Under the pieces are notes generated by a model. That model saw nothing but the letters and a program-made list of their open reading frames with translations. It had not been told where the DNA came from and searched no databases. The position numbers and the translations under genes were made by a program. A DNA stretch of 64,000 nt from Kordia antarctica (GTDB taxonomy: Bacteria; Bacteroidota; Bacteroidia; Flavobacteriales; Flavobacteriaceae). Positions 63,953 through 64,000 of this stretch are shown here, in pieces; position 1 is the stretch's first letter; the number at the start of each line of letters is the position of its first letter. The DNA lies in the NCBI RefSeq assembly GCF_009901525.1, contig NZ_CP019288.1, positions 1,426,001-1,490,000 of the forward strand. The letters run 5' to 3'.

Positions 63953-64000
63953 ATGAAAAACAAATTGTTTAAAAAAAACGTAATTGAAAAAAGTGAAGCA
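63953..64000 (+). CDS. N-terminal fragment of a lysine-rich ORF (cut by window end)
   Basis: An ATG at 63953 opens a frame of 16 codons (MKNKLFKKNVIEKSEA) that runs off the window. The leader before it is purine-rich (AAAGAAAAAAAG). Start and lysine-rich composition would fit a small-peptide precursor or any short protein; nothing more can be said. Confidence 0.4.
   Translation, partial: MKNKLFKKNVIEKSEA

Overview
The window looks like a chromosomal segment from a marine-type Flavobacteriaceae (Bacteroidota). The evidence is low GC, TAnnTTTG-type -7 boxes, A-rich leaders without a clear Shine-Dalgarno, a type IX secretion C-terminal sorting tail (22105-23757), DUF3857/transglutaminase and MORN (YwqK-type) secreted proteins, a GG-leader lanthipeptide precursor of the Bacteroidota kind, and menaquinone as quinone. 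A relative of Kordia is plausible, but that is inference. No rRNA, tRNA, CRISPR array, insertion sequence or prophage was recognised. About 59 coding regions are called, two of them cut by the window ends.

Layout. 0-0.3 kb: the end of one gene and two tiny opposed membrane-peptide ORFs. 0.4-5.8 kb: a leftward operon menA / secreted protein / metallo-hydrolase / menC / CPBP protease. 6-12.4 kb: mixed secreted proteins plus menB. 12.4-14.9 kb: CvfB, a candidate toxin-antitoxin pair (acetyltransferase-like protein plus HigA-like HTH protein) and a DUF2853 protein. 14.9-18.2 kb: the leftward operon thioesterase-menF-menD. With menA, menB and menC this gives most of the route from chorismate to demethylmenaquinone within 18 kb; menE and menH are not seen. 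18.3-24 kb: a serine hydrolase, RecQ, a perfect 301-bp tandem duplication and a T9SS lectin-like surface protein. 24-33 kb: DnaK and L-serine dehydratase, divergently transcribed, then small secreted and membrane proteins, a BASS transporter with a GyrI-like protein, PanB and an RluA-family pseudouridine synthase.

33-40.5 kb: a leftward three-gene set of exported proteins (TPR+MORN giant, DUF3857-transglutaminase, and a DUF3857 paralogue lacking the catalytic residues). 40.8-46 kb: GMP reductase, an orphan class I lanthipeptide precursor, and the glycolytic set pfkA-gapA followed by a BadF/BadG-type kinase. 46-57 kb: TamB, then rightward TsaD, RsmE, DUF4159, a zinc-ribbon membrane protein, a cyclic-phosphate-processing receiver protein, a SpoU methyltransferase, an AI-2E/PerM permease and a THUMP-like methyltransferase, a run rich in RNA-modification functions. 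57.1-58.1 kb holds no convincing gene but has strong hairpins. 58-59 kb: ArsR plus DUF6428, without arsenic efflux genes. 60-63 kb: a translationally coupled trio (GT2, tandem LAB_N protein, ArnT/PMT-like GT39) probably acting on lipid A or another envelope glycolipid. The window ends with a small HTH protein and the first codons of another ORF.

Intergenic DNA is unusually patterned. Several families of dispersed, often palindromic repeats recur (GTCACATCGAGCGCAGTCGA-like, TTCGAGTGA...TATCGAGAA-like, a ~170-bp element in inverted copies 40 kb apart, a ~73-bp element after two stop codons, and a ~54-bp element with a perfect 18-bp palindrome). At least five different tandem repeats share the same 7-nt period. 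The best leads for unknown biology are the toxin-antitoxin pair, the orphan lanthipeptide, the C-type lectin domain nested in a HYR domain, the inactive/active transglutaminase pair with the MORN protein, and the heptad repeats.
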